A stretch of DNA of 64,000 bases from Flavonifractor hominis (GCF_040095835.1 NZ_JBBMFT010000001.1:744001-808000); one strand, 5' to 3'. Shown: positions 1-9,429, counted from the stretch's first letter. Notes: generated from the sequence alone by a model not told the origin. Program-made: numbers and translations.

Positions 1-363
1 GAGATAACCGGCACTCAGAGTTTTCATGACATATTTTTTCTTGCGGACATACTTCTTCACGGTGGAATAGCAGCCAGTAAACCCATGCTCATCACACAGG
101 CGGTGGTAAATCCGCATTACTGTATGGCGCTGTTTCCTGGGGGCCTTTCGGTCCTCCTCCAGCCATTTATCAATGATGGGGATGAAGTCTTGCAGCACCG
201 GATAGCTCTGTGGCTCAATATCCGGCAGATTGTCCTCGCTCCAGTTTTCCTGGTAGGCGTACTTGCGGACAGTCTCAAAGCTGTGGCCGGTTATGCGGCA
301 TATTTCCCGCAAACTTGCCTCTTCATTTTCGTAGAGGTCTTTGATATACTTGATTTGAGCCAT
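1..363 (-). CDS. istA: IS21-family transposase IstA, N-terminal part
   Basis: The minus-strand frame from the ATG at 363 is open to the window edge (121 codons) and begins MAQIKYIKDLYENEE. A helix-turn-helix follows (ASLREICRITGHSFETVRKY, residues about 16-35), the usual N-terminal DNA-binding region of IstA. The next segment (IIDKWLEEDRKAPRKQRHT, then RIYHRLCDEHGFTG) is the conserved linker before the DDE catalytic core, which lies outside the window. A Shine-Dalgarno AGAAAGGTG precedes the ATG. In the family, IstA acts with the AAA+ helper IstB to paste the element into DNA. Whether this copy is intact cannot be judged. Confidence 0.85.
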   Translation of the reverse strand, partial: MAQIKYIKDLYENEEASLREICRITGHSFETVRKYAYQENWSEDNLPDIEPQSYPVLQDFIPIIDKWLEEDRKAPRKQRHTVMRIYHRLCDEHGFTGCYSTVKKYVRKKKYVMKTLSAGYL

Positions 364-489
364 TCGTAACACCTTTCTGCTACCCCCTTATGGTTATCCC
401 ACCTAAAGGGTAGCGTTTATTTCAGGTGCTGACAATGGCTCTTTTTATTTGCCATTGGGGTGCTCACTTTTTGAGTACCATTTGCTACA
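1..489 (-). mobile_element. IS21-family insertion sequence, partial (5' end and terminus)
   Basis: The left edge holds the start of an IS21-type transposase gene read leftwards, preceded by a non-coding terminus typical of the family. The terminus contains repeated short blocks: AATGGCTC, GCCATTGGGG and AATGGTACTC on one or other strand. The outer tip is probably near 489, where the minus strand begins TGTAGCAAATGG. The rest of the element (second half of istA, istB, other end) is outside the window, so target duplication cannot be checked. It lies about 150 bases upstream of the cobalamin riboswitch. Confidence 0.7.
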
Positions 490-639
490 TTTTCATTTTA
501 CCGAAAACAGCCATGGCCCTTCATGCGTGGGTTACACCCACGCATGATTTCCCTCTGTCATAGGAAACCCAGACAACTGCATAGGGAATATCCGGCTTTT
601 GTGGCAAATGCGCGACCCGTTCCGGCACCCCGGGGCGGA

Positions 640-880
640 CACGCATCCTTGTTCGGCTGAACAAGGGAATCAGGTGAAATTCCTGTATATGTTTTGCAGC
701 AGGAACCGCAGCGAAAGCGGCGGCGACGTGCAATTCAATAGCTGTGATTGTGAAGTATATCCGTTTTCTGCGAAAGCAGGTCACTGGCGGCTGTAATGGC
801 TTAGCCGGGAAGGCTGCGGGTATGCGCTGGCGGGGATGGCCCCGCCTGAACACATCAGTCAGAAGACCTACTGAGAGCTC
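640..880 (+). promoter_or_regulatory. Cobalamin (adenosylcobalamin-type) riboswitch
   Basis: Several conserved parts of the cobalamin aptamer occur in the right order. A perfect hairpin TTGTTC-GGCT-GAACAA (649-664) is followed at once by GGGAATCAGGTGAAATTCC (665-683), the signature of the core stem and its junction. A TCACTGGCGG block sits near 780, and the B12 box AGTCAGAAGACCTACT lies at 856-871. The outer P1 boundaries are approximate. It faces the long plus-strand locus of SLH, transcobalamin-like and ECF genes, so high cobalamin should switch that locus off. No covariance-model search was possible here. Confidence 0.88.
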
Positions 881-966
881 ACCCCCGACGGTTCGGGGCT
901 GCTCTGACAAGAATGCCAGGACGCGGCGCGGGAAGAGCGCGCCGGCAGCCTCCCCAGAGGGACAGG

Positions 967-1000
967 AGCGGATGCATCCAAACGATGCGTTCGCTTTTTT
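967..1000 (+). terminator. Candidate riboswitch-controlled intrinsic terminator
   Basis: AGCG (967-970) pairs with CGCT (992-995), and the inner stem GCATC (974-978) pairs with GATGC (984-988) across the loop CAAAC. The two stems are separated by a GAT/GTT internal loop and followed by a run of T to 1000. It lies about 100 bases after the B12 box and before the first structural gene, where an expression platform would be expected. A weaker hairpin CCCCGA/TCGGGG at 883-898 lies between. The ON/OFF pairing partner was not worked out. Confidence 0.45.
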
Positions 1001-1441
1001 GCGTTCCAGGGAGGCATCGCCGAAGGGGCGCGCCCCTTCGGCGTCAGAGGGGTCCCCTCTGACGCCGATAACCCTTGCCGGCCGGATAACCCCCTGCGCG
1101 CGGCCGTCAATGCGGCGCTGCGGCAGGGCCTTTGCCCGTTTCCGTATGGCCGATCCGCGGCCGACAACTGAATAGCCACATCGGGAGAGCATATCCGTTT
1201 CCGGGGAAGCACGCGACGACAGGAGCGTGCCAAGGGCGGAAGCACGCGGTCTACGTCGCGGCGGGCGGGAGCGCAGGAACCGGTACCGGGGATGTGGCGG
1301 GAAGTATTCAAAAACAATGTGGACGGCGCGCGTTGGAAGGCGGCCGTTCTTTGGAACAGGGCGCGGGCGGATCCCACCTCGCACGTCCTGACATAACGCT
1401 ACCTTGAATTTGAAGAGAAGATAGGAGTTGGTTCAGTTATT
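1001..1441 (+). other. Long GC-rich leader without a convincing gene; tandem palindromes at 1020-1065
   Basis: About 440 bases between the presumed terminator and the first gene. It contains two adjoining perfect palindromes. One is CCGAAGGGGCGCGCCCCTTCGG (1020-1041, an 11-bp arm). The second, 1041-1065, is a 12-bp arm around a single T. The remainder, to 1441, is GC-rich with several short inverted repeats. I see no second B12 box. Open frames here have no ribosome binding site and a composition typical of non-coding repeats. An AGGAG at 1423-1427 serves the next gene. Confidence 0.5.
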
Positions 1442-4400
1442 ATGATGCAAGAATATCACGCCGATGGGACAGATACGGGAAGGGCCGGGACAAGAGAACC
1501 GTCCCGGAGGAAAATGGTGGGCAAAATTGCCCACCGCGCCCTCGCACTATTGCTGACAATTTCTTTTGTGGTTGGCCTTATGCCAGCGGCCTGGGCAGCG
1601 GCGGACGGGGTGACAGTTACTGGCGGAAACCTAATGAATTCCATTGATGATACTGGAAATTCCCTCGGTTACACGTACATCATTGAGGCTACTGATGATG
1701 AAATATCAGTAGAGTTTACAGATGAGAATTTTCTGGATACTTCAAGTGCCCCTCTTTGCCAAATAAATGAAGACTATGAAACAATTGAAGTGAAAAAGTA
1801 TTCTTTTTCTGGAAGCAACACGGTTGCTTTTTCATTGAATGGGCTCCAGACGGCCACCCCGGCAGCAGTTGCAGGATATTTGTCAGGAAAGAGCGATTTT
1901 GTTTTTTCTGGCATTGATTTCTATATCGTATATGTATATACACAAGATCAGGAGATATTCACGGCGAATTTTCTGATATATAAAGCATCTGCCAGTGAAG
2001 AGCCGGTTAATGCGGACGCCTTGAAATCTGCAATTGACAGCATCCCTGTGAGCGGCTACTATACTTCAGACGACCGCTACAATGGCAAGGATGCCGATAC
2101 TATTACAAACAGCCAAGGCAGCTTTTGGGCGGAAGTTCAGAGTATCGCGGACGAAGCCAATAGAGTTTATACAAGTGCCCTGAATGGCAAAGCAAATCAA
2201 AATGCAGTTGATGAACAAACTGACAAATTGAACCAAAACGACCCGGGCAGCGCGCTGTCGCAGGCTCTTGCCAAGTGTATCCCCACCACCCAGGTCAACG
2301 CCACCGGGCTGTACGAAACGCTTGAACGGCATGAGGATGCTTACACGGGCGGCAATCCAAATCCTTCCGGCAGTTCCTATACTGATGCAAGCTGGGAGAA
2401 CTTCACAACGAACTATGAGAATGCAAAGGAACTGCTGGATTCCCTGTTTTACCAAGAAGGTGATGCCATTCCGGAGGGGAAAGAAGCCGGCGATGCGACA
2501 CCTGCAAACACAACAGGGCGGCAACGTGATTTGGAAAACGCTGCCGCAGTGTTAAACGCTGCAAGGAGCGACCTCTTTCTCACGGATTATGTGGAAATCC
2601 TGCCCTTATGGCAGAGCGCGGCAGACTGGCTGCTGGAGCAGCAGGCAAAACTCACTGCGGCAGATTATACCCCTGACAGCTGGAGCGCATGGTACAATGT
2701 GGAGGACAAGGACGAGAACGGCATTGGCGACGGAGCCTATCAGGTGCTTTCCGCCCTTGATCCATCATCGATTAGCACCCAATCTGCGTATACAGCCTAC
2801 ACCCAGGCTGTGGCCGCGGCCTCCACGGCCTACTATCAGCTGGAGGACGCAGGGGGATCTGTCGCCGTCCATGTCCGTGTGGCGGATAGTTTTGCCGCCA
2901 GATATCCGCAATATGCACTGAAAGACCCCGACTCCGCCGCTTTTGATGGGACGGTCACGCTGACGGATGACAAGACCATCGGCAGCCTGCTGGATGCTAT
3001 AAAATTTGACTTCACACCGGCTGAATCAACGGGTAACTCCACTGTTTCCCCCTGCCTTATGGCCTATGTCAACGGCACGTTGGTTGTAGACCGGGATGCT
3101 TCTTTCTCACGCTGGACAGGATTGCTGATAAATGGGAATGGGATTGAAACCGGTGTTGCTGCTGTGGAACTGCATGACGGCGATGAGGTTGTCCTCGCAA
3201 GAGTACCGGCGCCAAATTATAAGTATTACACCAGTACCATTCCAGCAGCGCCCTACGAAACATATCGCTCTTACGTTTCCCAGCTGGAAATCAGCGGCGG
3301 GGATACCATGGAGGCGGAAGGCGGCGCGGAATTTTCTGTGCAAGTCACCAAGACCAGCGCTGTGCCGGAGAGCGGTAATTGGGGGAACCCCCTGTCGGCG
3401 GGCAATGCCACCATCTTCCTCAGCGAGGCGAAAGAAACTGCCGATGAAGCAAAGGCGGCTGCCGCCTATGAAAACACCGGTGTTGTGACCAGCTCTGATG
3501 GTACGGCCACACTCAGCCTGTATAAGGAAGGCTGGTACAAGCTGTTCGTGGCAGATGTCCGCGATCAGACGCCGGCGGAAACCACAGACCAGACAAGCTA
3601 TACCGGAGGCGAATTCCCCGGCCTGGCTGCAGGCGATTCTGTGCTGCTGCATATTGTCACGCCCAGCGACCCAGCCTCCGCCGTGGCAACACTGCAAAAA
3701 GAACTGGATGCAGTTTACAACGCCTATGAGCAGGCATTTTACTCCGAGGCGCAGTGGGAAGAAATTACCAAGACCTATGAAACCGCTTCCGCAGCGATTG
3801 CTAGCTCGGATCTGCTGGCAGATGCCTATGAAAGCCAACAGGCTGCCATCACTGCCATCCAGGCGGTGCAAGACGCAAATCTGGAGGAAAATGAGCGGGT
3901 CAACGCCCTGATGACTGGATACCTGCAGTATCTTCCGTCTGCGGAGCAGGTTCTGGAGGGAAAATTCTATCAATCAGATGCTGCGCGCATGGAATGGGCT
4001 AAGTCGCTGTATAACGGCATGACGGAGTATCAGAAAGGGCAGCTTACTGGTTTGCAGATGGCACAGTGGAACGCCCTCCTGAGCGCCTATGGGGCAGATG
4101 GGAGCGGCCTCCCGGAAGGCCCTGGTTTTACCCTTACCATCGAGGCAGATCATGGCGGCAAGTTCGCCGCTTGTGAGGTTAATGCTTACGCCCGGGACAA
4201 AGAAAACAACGGAACTGAATTTATCACCGTTACAGAAGGGCGTGATCTGCTGGAAACAGTAGGAACTGACGACCAGGCAGAATTCACATTTGGCAGCGGA
4301 AAGAACCAGGATAATATCATTGAATTCCAATTTGCCATTCCCGACGGCGCCAATATGCAGCTGGTGAGTGTGGAGAGCAGTGGTCCGCAGCCATACTCAG

Positions 4401-7072
4401 TCCGGGAAAGACCTTGGGATTCTTCGGGAGGGGAGGCATACACTTACTCTTTTCTTAACCCACGCTGTGATTTCACGATTACGATAAACACCATCACAGA
4501 GGGGGATCTCTCCTACAGTAAGCTGACGGCGAAAAACGAGCTGACGGAAGCCTACAACGCCTACTCCAAGACAGCCTACACGGCTGAAAACTGGAGCAAG
4601 CTGACAGCATTTTACAACGATGGACTGGCGGCTATTGATGCTGCTGAGGACGAGGAAAGCATTGCATCGGCAAAGAACGCAGCCATTGCCGCTATGAAGA
4701 CGGTGGAAGAAGGGTTCCTGGTAGATGAAACCGTCGGAGAGCTGGGCAGCGTCCATGTAATCATTGAGAACACCACCTATTCCGGTGCGCCTGACTCGCT
4801 GCGCGGTACATTTGTAGATGCCTATGTGGCGCTTAATCATGACAGCACCATGATGAGCTGCATTACCGCCGCGCTAACTCGCGAGGGTTACGGATGGGAA
4901 GGCACGGGCGGAAGCCAGGGCGGCGTGAATGATCCCGGCATCACCTACATCTCCGCAATTACCTATGGTGACGACAAGCTGGAAGAGTTTGACGGGAAGA
5001 ACACATCCGGCTGGATGGGAGTCCTCAACGACTGGTTTACCAATGAAGGCTTCGCCTCTTTCAGCGCTTCGGCCCAACAACGGGATTACCGAATTGTAGA
5101 CGGCGATGAAATCCGCGTCATGTTCACGCTGGAGGGCTATGGCGCGGATTTGGGCGGCTCCTGGTCGAGCAGTGATACCAGCCTGGCGGATCTTGAGGTA
5201 GATGGCGGAACATTGTCCCCGAGTTTTGACGGAGATGTCCTGGAATACGTCCTGGTCGCCAACGGCAGCCGCGTATCTGTAACACCCACTGCTGCGAACA
5301 AAAACTATCAGGTCAAAACTTTCCTGAATGAAAAAGTTGTTGAACGAAATGTAGATTTCTACCGCCGGGGCGAGTCGATCCCGGTCAAGGCCGGCGATAT
5401 CATCTACATCGGCGTAGGTGAGCCGACATGGTTGTCCATGAACAACCAGGAAACGGAAGCCATCAAGTATACCGGCACCTGGTACACCATCAAGGTCATG
5501 GACAGCAACAGCGCGGAAAGCGTCGTTGAGCTTATCGACGCCATCCCCACCATCACCTACGCCGGCTATAAGACGCAGGCAGAAGCGGTGAAACTGGCTC
5601 GGGACGCCTATGATGCCCTCAACGCGGAAGCCAAGACCAAGGTTACCAATTTGAACAAACTGACATCGGCGGAAGAAGCAATCCAATTCTACACCGAGAT
5701 TGACGACGTCAAGGATCTGCTGTCCAAGATCCCCTCTGTAAACAAACTGACCACTGCGGACAGGGGGATGGTGCAGGCCGCCCGGAATGCCTACGATGCG
5801 CTGGATGAGGATCAGAAGCTCTATATCACCATCGCCGATGTGGAGAAATTCAACGCCGCGGTGGAGTGGATGGAGGAACACGGCAGCAGCATCAGCGGCG
5901 GGACCATCGCCGGCGTCGAAGAGATGCCGGAGGAAGTCGGGGAAACCGGCGGCGGCTCCATCACCATCACACCGGAAGCCTCTGTGAACAGCAAGGGCGA
6001 GGCCACCGCCAAGGTGGACGCCGAAACGGTGGAACAGGTGCTGGAGCAGGCCGCTGAGGACGGCAGCATCTCCACCATCGTGGTGGCCCCCGAGATCGAC
6101 GGGGACGCCTCCAAGGTTACGGTGGAGCTGCCGAAGTCATCGGTCAGCGACATCGCCGGCGACAGCCTGGATCTGACGGTGTCCACTCCCATCGCCGGCA
6201 TGACCATCCCCAGCGAGGGCCTGTCTGAGCTGGCGAAGCAGAGCGGCAGCACCGTGTCGTTCACCGCGGAATCGGTCACTGTGACCGGCGCCGGCGGCAG
6301 CAAGTCGGACGCCATCCGGCTGGATGTGGCGGTGAACGGCAAGAGCGTGGATACCGTGCCCGGCGGTCTGACTGTGACCGTCCCCGCCGCAGACGCCGGC
6401 AGCGTGCTGGTGCTGGTGGCGGAAGACGGCACGGAAACCATCATCCGGAAATCCGTCACCGCGGACGGAGAGGTCGCCGGCCTGGTGGACGGCCCCTGCA
6501 CCGTGAAGGTGGTGGACAACGCCAAGACGTTCACGGACACCAGCGGGCACTGGGCGGCGGACGCCATCGACTTCGCCTCCAGCCGCGAGCTGTTCAACGG
6601 CACCAGCGCCACGGCCTTCTCCCCCAACGAGGAGATGACCCGCGCCATGCTGGTCACGGTGCTCCGCCGGATGGAGGACGAAGCGGAAACCGCGGCGGAG
6701 AACGCCTTTGCGAACATCCCGGACGATACCTGGTACACCGATGCGGTGATCTGGGCCAGCGAGAACGGGATCGTCAACGGCGTGGCGGAGGGACACTTCG
6801 ATCCCGACGCCAACATTACCCGGGAGCAGCTGGCGGCCATGATGTACCGCTACGCGGACTTCCTGGGCATGGATACCGCCGCATCCGGCAGCCTGAGCCG
6901 CTTCCACGACGGCAGCCAGGTGTCCCCGTGGGCATCCGACGCCATGAAGTGGGCGGTCAGGAACGGCCTCATCTCCGGGAAGAGCCCCACAATTTTGGAT
7001 CCCAAGGGCAACGCCACCCGCGCGGAGGTCGCGACGATCCTGCAGCGGATGACCGCGCTCATGGTGAAATAA
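1442..7072 (+). CDS. Giant SLH surface protein with DUF4430-like domains (candidate corrinoid-binding wall protein)
   Basis: A 1,876-residue secreted protein. A hydrophobic signal peptide (HRALALLLTISFVVGLMPAA) lies at residues about 31-50. Residues about 470-595 and 1,100-1,240 resemble DUF4430, the transcobalamin-like C-terminal fold; the second includes the TSGWMGVLNDWF segment. Between them are alanine-rich three-helix repeats (EAYNAYSKTAYTAENWSKL-type, about 750-830 and 1,030-1,085). A cadherin-like beta region follows (about 1,240-1,350), and three SLH repeats at about 1,696-1,874 should anchor it to the wall polymer. Starts: ATG 1442 has AGGAG 14 bases upstream, which is far. ATG 1514 has GGAGG three bases upstream and places the signal peptide at the N-terminus, so it may be the real start. 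Being first behind the riboswitch suggests corrinoid capture; the ligand is inferred. Confidence 0.8.
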   Translation: MMQEYHADGTDTGRAGTREPSRRKMVGKIAHRALALLLTISFVVGLMPAAWAAADGVTVTGGNLMNSIDDTGNSLGYTYIIEATDDEISVEFTDENFLDTSSAPLCQINEDYETIEVKKYSFSGSNTVAFSLNGLQTATPAAVAGYLSGKSDFVFSGIDFYIVYVYTQDQEIFTANFLIYKASASEEPVNADALKSAIDSIPVSGYYTSDDRYNGKDADTITNSQGSFWAEVQSIADEANRVYTSALNGKANQNAVDEQTDKLNQNDPGSALSQALAKCIPTTQVNATGLYETLERHEDAYTGGNPNPSGSSYTDASWENFTTNYENAKELLDSLFYQEGDAIPEGKEAGDATPANTTGRQRDLENAAAVLNAARSDLFLTDYVEILPLWQSAADWLLEQQAKLTAADYTPDSWSAWYNVEDKDENGIGDGAYQVLSALDPSSISTQSAYTAYTQAVAAASTAYYQLEDAGGSVAVHVRVADSFAARYPQYALKDPDSAAFDGTVTLTDDKTIGSLLDAIKFDFTPAESTGNSTVSPCLMAYVNGTLVVDRDASFSRWTGLLINGNGIETGVAAVELHDGDEVVLARVPAPNYKYYTSTIPAAPYETYRSYVSQLEISGGDTMEAEGGAEFSVQVTKTSAVPESGNWGNPLSAGNATIFLSEAKETADEAKAAAAYENTGVVTSSDGTATLSLYKEGWYKLFVADVRDQTPAETTDQTSYTGGEFPGLAAGDSVLLHIVTPSDPASAVATLQKELDAVYNAYEQAFYSEAQWEEITKTYETASAAIASSDLLADAYESQQAAITAIQAVQDANLEENERVNALMTGYLQYLPSAEQVLEGKFYQSDAARMEWAKSLYNGMTEYQKGQLTGLQMAQWNALLSAYGADGSGLPEGPGFTLTIEADHGGKFAACEVNAYARDKENNGTEFITVTEGRDLLETVGTDDQAEFTFGSGKNQDNIIEFQFAIPDGANMQLVSVESSGPQPYSVRERPWDSSGGEAYTYSFLNPRCDFTITINTITEGDLSYSKLTAKNELTEAYNAYSKTAYTAENWSKLTAFYNDGLAAIDAAEDEESIASAKNAAIAAMKTVEEGFLVDETVGELGSVHVIIENTTYSGAPDSLRGTFVDAYVALNHDSTMMSCITAALTREGYGWEGTGGSQGGVNDPGITYISAITYGDDKLEEFDGKNTSGWMGVLNDWFTNEGFASFSASAQQRDYRIVDGDEIRVMFTLEGYGADLGGSWSSSDTSLADLEVDGGTLSPSFDGDVLEYVLVANGSRVSVTPTAANKNYQVKTFLNEKVVERNVDFYRRGESIPVKAGDIIYIGVGEPTWLSMNNQETEAIKYTGTWYTIKVMDSNSAESVVELIDAIPTITYAGYKTQAEAVKLARDAYDALNAEAKTKVTNLNKLTSAEEAIQFYTEIDDVKDLLSKIPSVNKLTTADRGMVQAARNAYDALDEDQKLYITIADVEKFNAAVEWMEEHGSSISGGTIAGVEEMPEEVGETGGGSITITPEASVNSKGEATAKVDAETVEQVLEQAAEDGSISTIVVAPEIDGDASKVTVELPKSSVSDIAGDSLDLTVSTPIAGMTIPSEGLSELAKQSGSTVSFTAESVTVTGAGGSKSDAIRLDVAVNGKSVDTVPGGLTVTVPAADAGSVLVLVAEDGTETIIRKSVTADGEVAGLVDGPCTVKVVDNAKTFTDTSGHWAADAIDFASSRELFNGTSATAFSPNEEMTRAMLVTVLRRMEDEAETAAENAFANIPDDTWYTDAVIWASENGIVNGVAEGHFDPDANITREQLAAMMYRYADFLGMDTAASGSLSRFHDGSQVSPWASDAMKWAVRNGLISGKSPTILDPKGNATRAEVATILQRMTALMVK

Positions 7073-7089
7073 GCGCATCCCCCTAAAAA

Positions 7090-7126
7090 GGGCGCCCGCA
7101 GCCTGCCATTGTGACTGCGGGCGCCC
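7090..7126. terminator. Strong inverted repeat after the giant SLH gene
   Basis: GGGCGCCCGCAG (7090-7101) pairs perfectly with CTGCGGGCGCCC (7115-7126). There is no T run on the plus strand. A run of A directly before the stem would give a T run for minus-strand transcripts. It may stabilise the 3' end of the first gene's message rather than stop transcription. Confidence 0.4.
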
Positions 7127-7240
7127 GGACAAAAATGAATACCAGATAAAGAGCGTGAAACCCGCCGCAGGCTTACCCCTCCCGTAACAGCCGGGACAAC
7201 ACACCGGACCGCGCGGGATGGGCGCGGCCAACGAGAGATC

Positions 7241-7279
7241 ATGCGGGACCCATCCGTTGGATGGGTCCCGCATCTTTTC
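7241..7279 (+). terminator. Intrinsic terminator inside the cobalamin locus
   Basis: A perfect 15-bp stem, ATGCGGGACCCATCC (7241-7255) and its complement (7259-7273), closes a GTT loop and is followed by CTTTTCG. It stands between the giant SLH gene and the rest of the locus. Either the downstream genes are transcribed at lower level by read-through, or they have their own promoter. No clear promoter is visible in the gap. The stem overlaps an apparent ATG at 7241, an argument against that codon being a start. Confidence 0.75.
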
Positions 7280-7306
7280 GTACAGCGAGGAGGTGGAGGC
7301 AGGAAC

Positions 7307-7747
7307 GTGGAGCCCAGCGAAGTCCTCCGGCTGAAGCAGGCGCTTGCTTTGGACGCGGCGAACGCCGCCGGAGACCGGGAAAGCACCGCATGGCTGGAGC
7401 CGGAGCAGTGGAAGAACTATATGGGAAAAGAAACGCGCAAGGCGCTGTACGGCGCGTTTCCCGACGAGGAGCTGCTGGCCGTCCTGCGGGAAACGGCGGC
7501 GCGGCTGGGGCGGAATCCCAGCAAGAAAGAGGTGTTCTGCGTCTACCGCGTCTTCCTGATCCAGCGGTTCGGTAACTGGCCCCGGGCGCTGACCGCCGCC
7601 GGATTGAAGAGGCCCCGCGAGCAGCGGCGAGCGGACAACCGAAGAAGGAATGAGGAAGCGCTCCGGCGCAGGAAGGCACAGGAATTGTCTGGGCAGGCGG
7701 CAGCAAAAGAGGCCGGCCTGACAACAAAAACGGAAGGAGAAGCATGA
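7307..7747 (+). CDS. Small protein with homing-endonuclease-associated (HNR-type) repeat
   Basis: A 146-residue basic protein. The GTG at 7307 is chosen because GGAGG (7295-7299) lies seven bases upstream and the earlier ATG falls in a terminator hairpin. Residues about 55-100 contain LLAVLRETAARLGRNPSKKE followed by a segment ending FGNWPRALTAAGL. This is the pattern of the HNR/homing-endonuclease-associated repeat, a small helical DNA-binding unit. The C-terminus is an Arg/Lys/Glu-rich helix. No nuclease motif is visible. It overlaps the next gene by ATGA, so the two are probably translationally coupled. A regulatory role is possible; no function can be shown. Confidence 0.6.
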   Translation: MEPSEVLRLKQALALDAANAAGDRESTAWLEPEQWKNYMGKETRKALYGAFPDEELLAVLRETAARLGRNPSKKEVFCVYRVFLIQRFGNWPRALTAAGLKRPREQRRADNRRRNEEALRRRKAQELSGQAAAKEAGLTTKTEGEA

Positions 7748-9417
7748 TGAAGGAACGCTTAAAACGCGGCGCGGCCGCGCTCCTGGCATTGATTATGGTG
7801 CTGGGGCTGTCGGGAAACGCCTTTGCGGCGGTGTCGGATGACACCTTAACGGCGGCCATCGAGGACACGGCGCAGTACATTTATGAGACGGTGAAAAGCC
7901 CGCAGGTGGGCTCCATCGGCGGGGAATGGGCCGTGCTGGGCCTGGTCCGGAGCGGCTATACCGTACCGGAGGAATACTATCAGGACTACTACGCCACCGT
8001 GGAATCGTATGTCAGAGCCTGCAAGGGCGAACTCCACGACAAGAAATACACCGAATACAGCCGCGTCATTGTGGCCCTCAGCGCTATTGGAAAAGACGCC
8101 CGCAGCGTGGCCGGCTATGACCTGACCAAGGCCCTGGGGGACTACGACAAGACCATCTGGCAGGGGCTCAACGGCCCCATCTGGGCGCTCATTGCCCTGG
8201 ATTCCCGGGATTATCCCATGCCGGTAAATCCGGAGGCTAAGACGCAGGCCACCCGGCAGATGTATATCGACCGCATTCTGGAGTGCCAGCTCCCGGACGG
8301 CGGCTGGAGCCTGTTCGGCGGAACAGAGGCCGCCGGCTCCGGGGACGGCGTATCCGATCCGGACATCACCGGCATGGCGCTGCAAGCCCTGGCAAAGTAT
8401 CAGGACCAGCCGGCCGTGGCCGAAGCCACAGAAGAGGCGCTGGCCTGTATGTCGAAAAAGCAGAGCACGGACGGCGGCTTCGCCTCCTGGGGTACCGCCA
8501 ACTCTGAGAGCGTTGTGCAGATGATCGTGGCCCTGTGCGAGCTGGGCATCTCCCTGGACGATCCCCGGTTTGTGAAGGGCGGGAACACCATGCTGGACAA
8601 CCTCATGACCTTCTATCAACCCGGAAACGGGTTCCTGCATACCCAAAACGGATCCGGCTCCAACCAGATGGCGACGGAGCAGGCGTTCTACGGCATGGTT
8701 GCCGCGCAGCGGGCGCGGCAGAACAAAAACAGCCTCTACCGCATGGGGGACGCCATCACCGTGGCGGAGGGTGAAGAAACCCCGTCCGGCGCCGGGCTGG
8801 AGGGCAAGCACGCCGACGTAAAGGCCGTGCCGATTACCCAGATGGGCAAGACCTTTGACGACATCACCGGAGCCAACGCCCATGAAAATCAGCCGGCCAT
8901 CGAGGCGCTGGCCGCCCGGGGGATCATCGATGGCATGGGGGACGGCCTGTTCCATCCCGAGGCGAGCATGACCCGCGCCCAGTTCGCCGCCATCGTGGTG
9001 CGGGCCCTGGGCCTGACGCCCGCCGCCAGCGAGGCCTTTACAGACGTGCCCTCCACCGCATGGTATGCCCCCTATGTGGGGACCGCCAGCACCTACGGCC
9101 TCATCAACGGCGTGGGCGAAGGCCGCTTCAACCCGGACGGCACCATTACCAAACAGGAGGCCGCCGTCATGGTGGCCCGGGCCGCAAAACTCTGCGGTAT
9201 GGACACGGCGCTGGACACCGCCGCCGTGCGGGATGTGCTGGCCCAGTTCACCGACTATGTGACCACGCCGGAGTGGGCCCGGGAGGGCCTGGCCTTCTGC
9301 TATCAGGAGGGGATTCTGGACGACTCCGCCATGGAGATTCAGGGGAAGACAGAAATCCTGCGCTGCGAGATTGCCCAGATGCTTTACAACCTGCTCAGCA
9401 GCGCCAAGCTCCTGTAA
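7744..9417 (+). CDS. SLH-anchored transcobalamin-like alpha/alpha-barrel protein
   Basis: 557 residues. A signal peptide ends at NAFAA (about residue 29). Residues about 30-330 form a prenyltransferase/squalene-cyclase-like toroid with repeats such as CQLPDGGWSLFG, DITGMALQAL and STDGGFASWGTANSESV. The same fold forms the N-terminal domain of transcobalamin and intrinsic factor. Residues about 370-550 hold three SLH repeats (FDDITGANAHENQPAIEALA, FTDVPSTAWYAPYVG and a divergent third). The protein should sit on the outer wall. The riboswitch upstream and the DUF4430 neighbour favour corrinoid binding over terpene chemistry, and I see no cyclase catalytic DXDD. Ligand binding is inferred. Confidence 0.8.
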   Translation: MMKERLKRGAAALLALIMVLGLSGNAFAAVSDDTLTAAIEDTAQYIYETVKSPQVGSIGGEWAVLGLVRSGYTVPEEYYQDYYATVESYVRACKGELHDKKYTEYSRVIVALSAIGKDARSVAGYDLTKALGDYDKTIWQGLNGPIWALIALDSRDYPMPVNPEAKTQATRQMYIDRILECQLPDGGWSLFGGTEAAGSGDGVSDPDITGMALQALAKYQDQPAVAEATEEALACMSKKQSTDGGFASWGTANSESVVQMIVALCELGISLDDPRFVKGGNTMLDNLMTFYQPGNGFLHTQNGSGSNQMATEQAFYGMVAAQRARQNKNSLYRMGDAITVAEGEETPSGAGLEGKHADVKAVPITQMGKTFDDITGANAHENQPAIEALAARGIIDGMGDGLFHPEASMTRAQFAAIVVRALGLTPAASEAFTDVPSTAWYAPYVGTASTYGLINGVGEGRFNPDGTITKQEAAVMVARAAKLCGMDTALDTAAVRDVLAQFTDYVTTPEWAREGLAFCYQEGILDDSAMEIQGKTEILRCEIAQMLYNLLSSAKLL

Positions 9418-9429
9418 AGGAGAGCGCCT

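Noticed and set aside
521..1384. A 287-codon minus-strand frame across the riboswitch region
   Set aside because: Arg/Pro-rich composition typical of reading through structured GC-rich RNA; the aptamer explains the sequence.
1130..1400. A possible second cobalamin aptamer (the phrase CATATCCGTTTCCG resembles part of the first one)
   Set aside because: No B12 box and no GGGAATC-type core were found in this interval.
7241..7306. ATG at 7241 as start of the HNR-repeat protein
   Set aside because: The codon is inside a perfect 15-bp terminator stem and has no ribosome site; GTG 7307 has GGAGG at the right distance.
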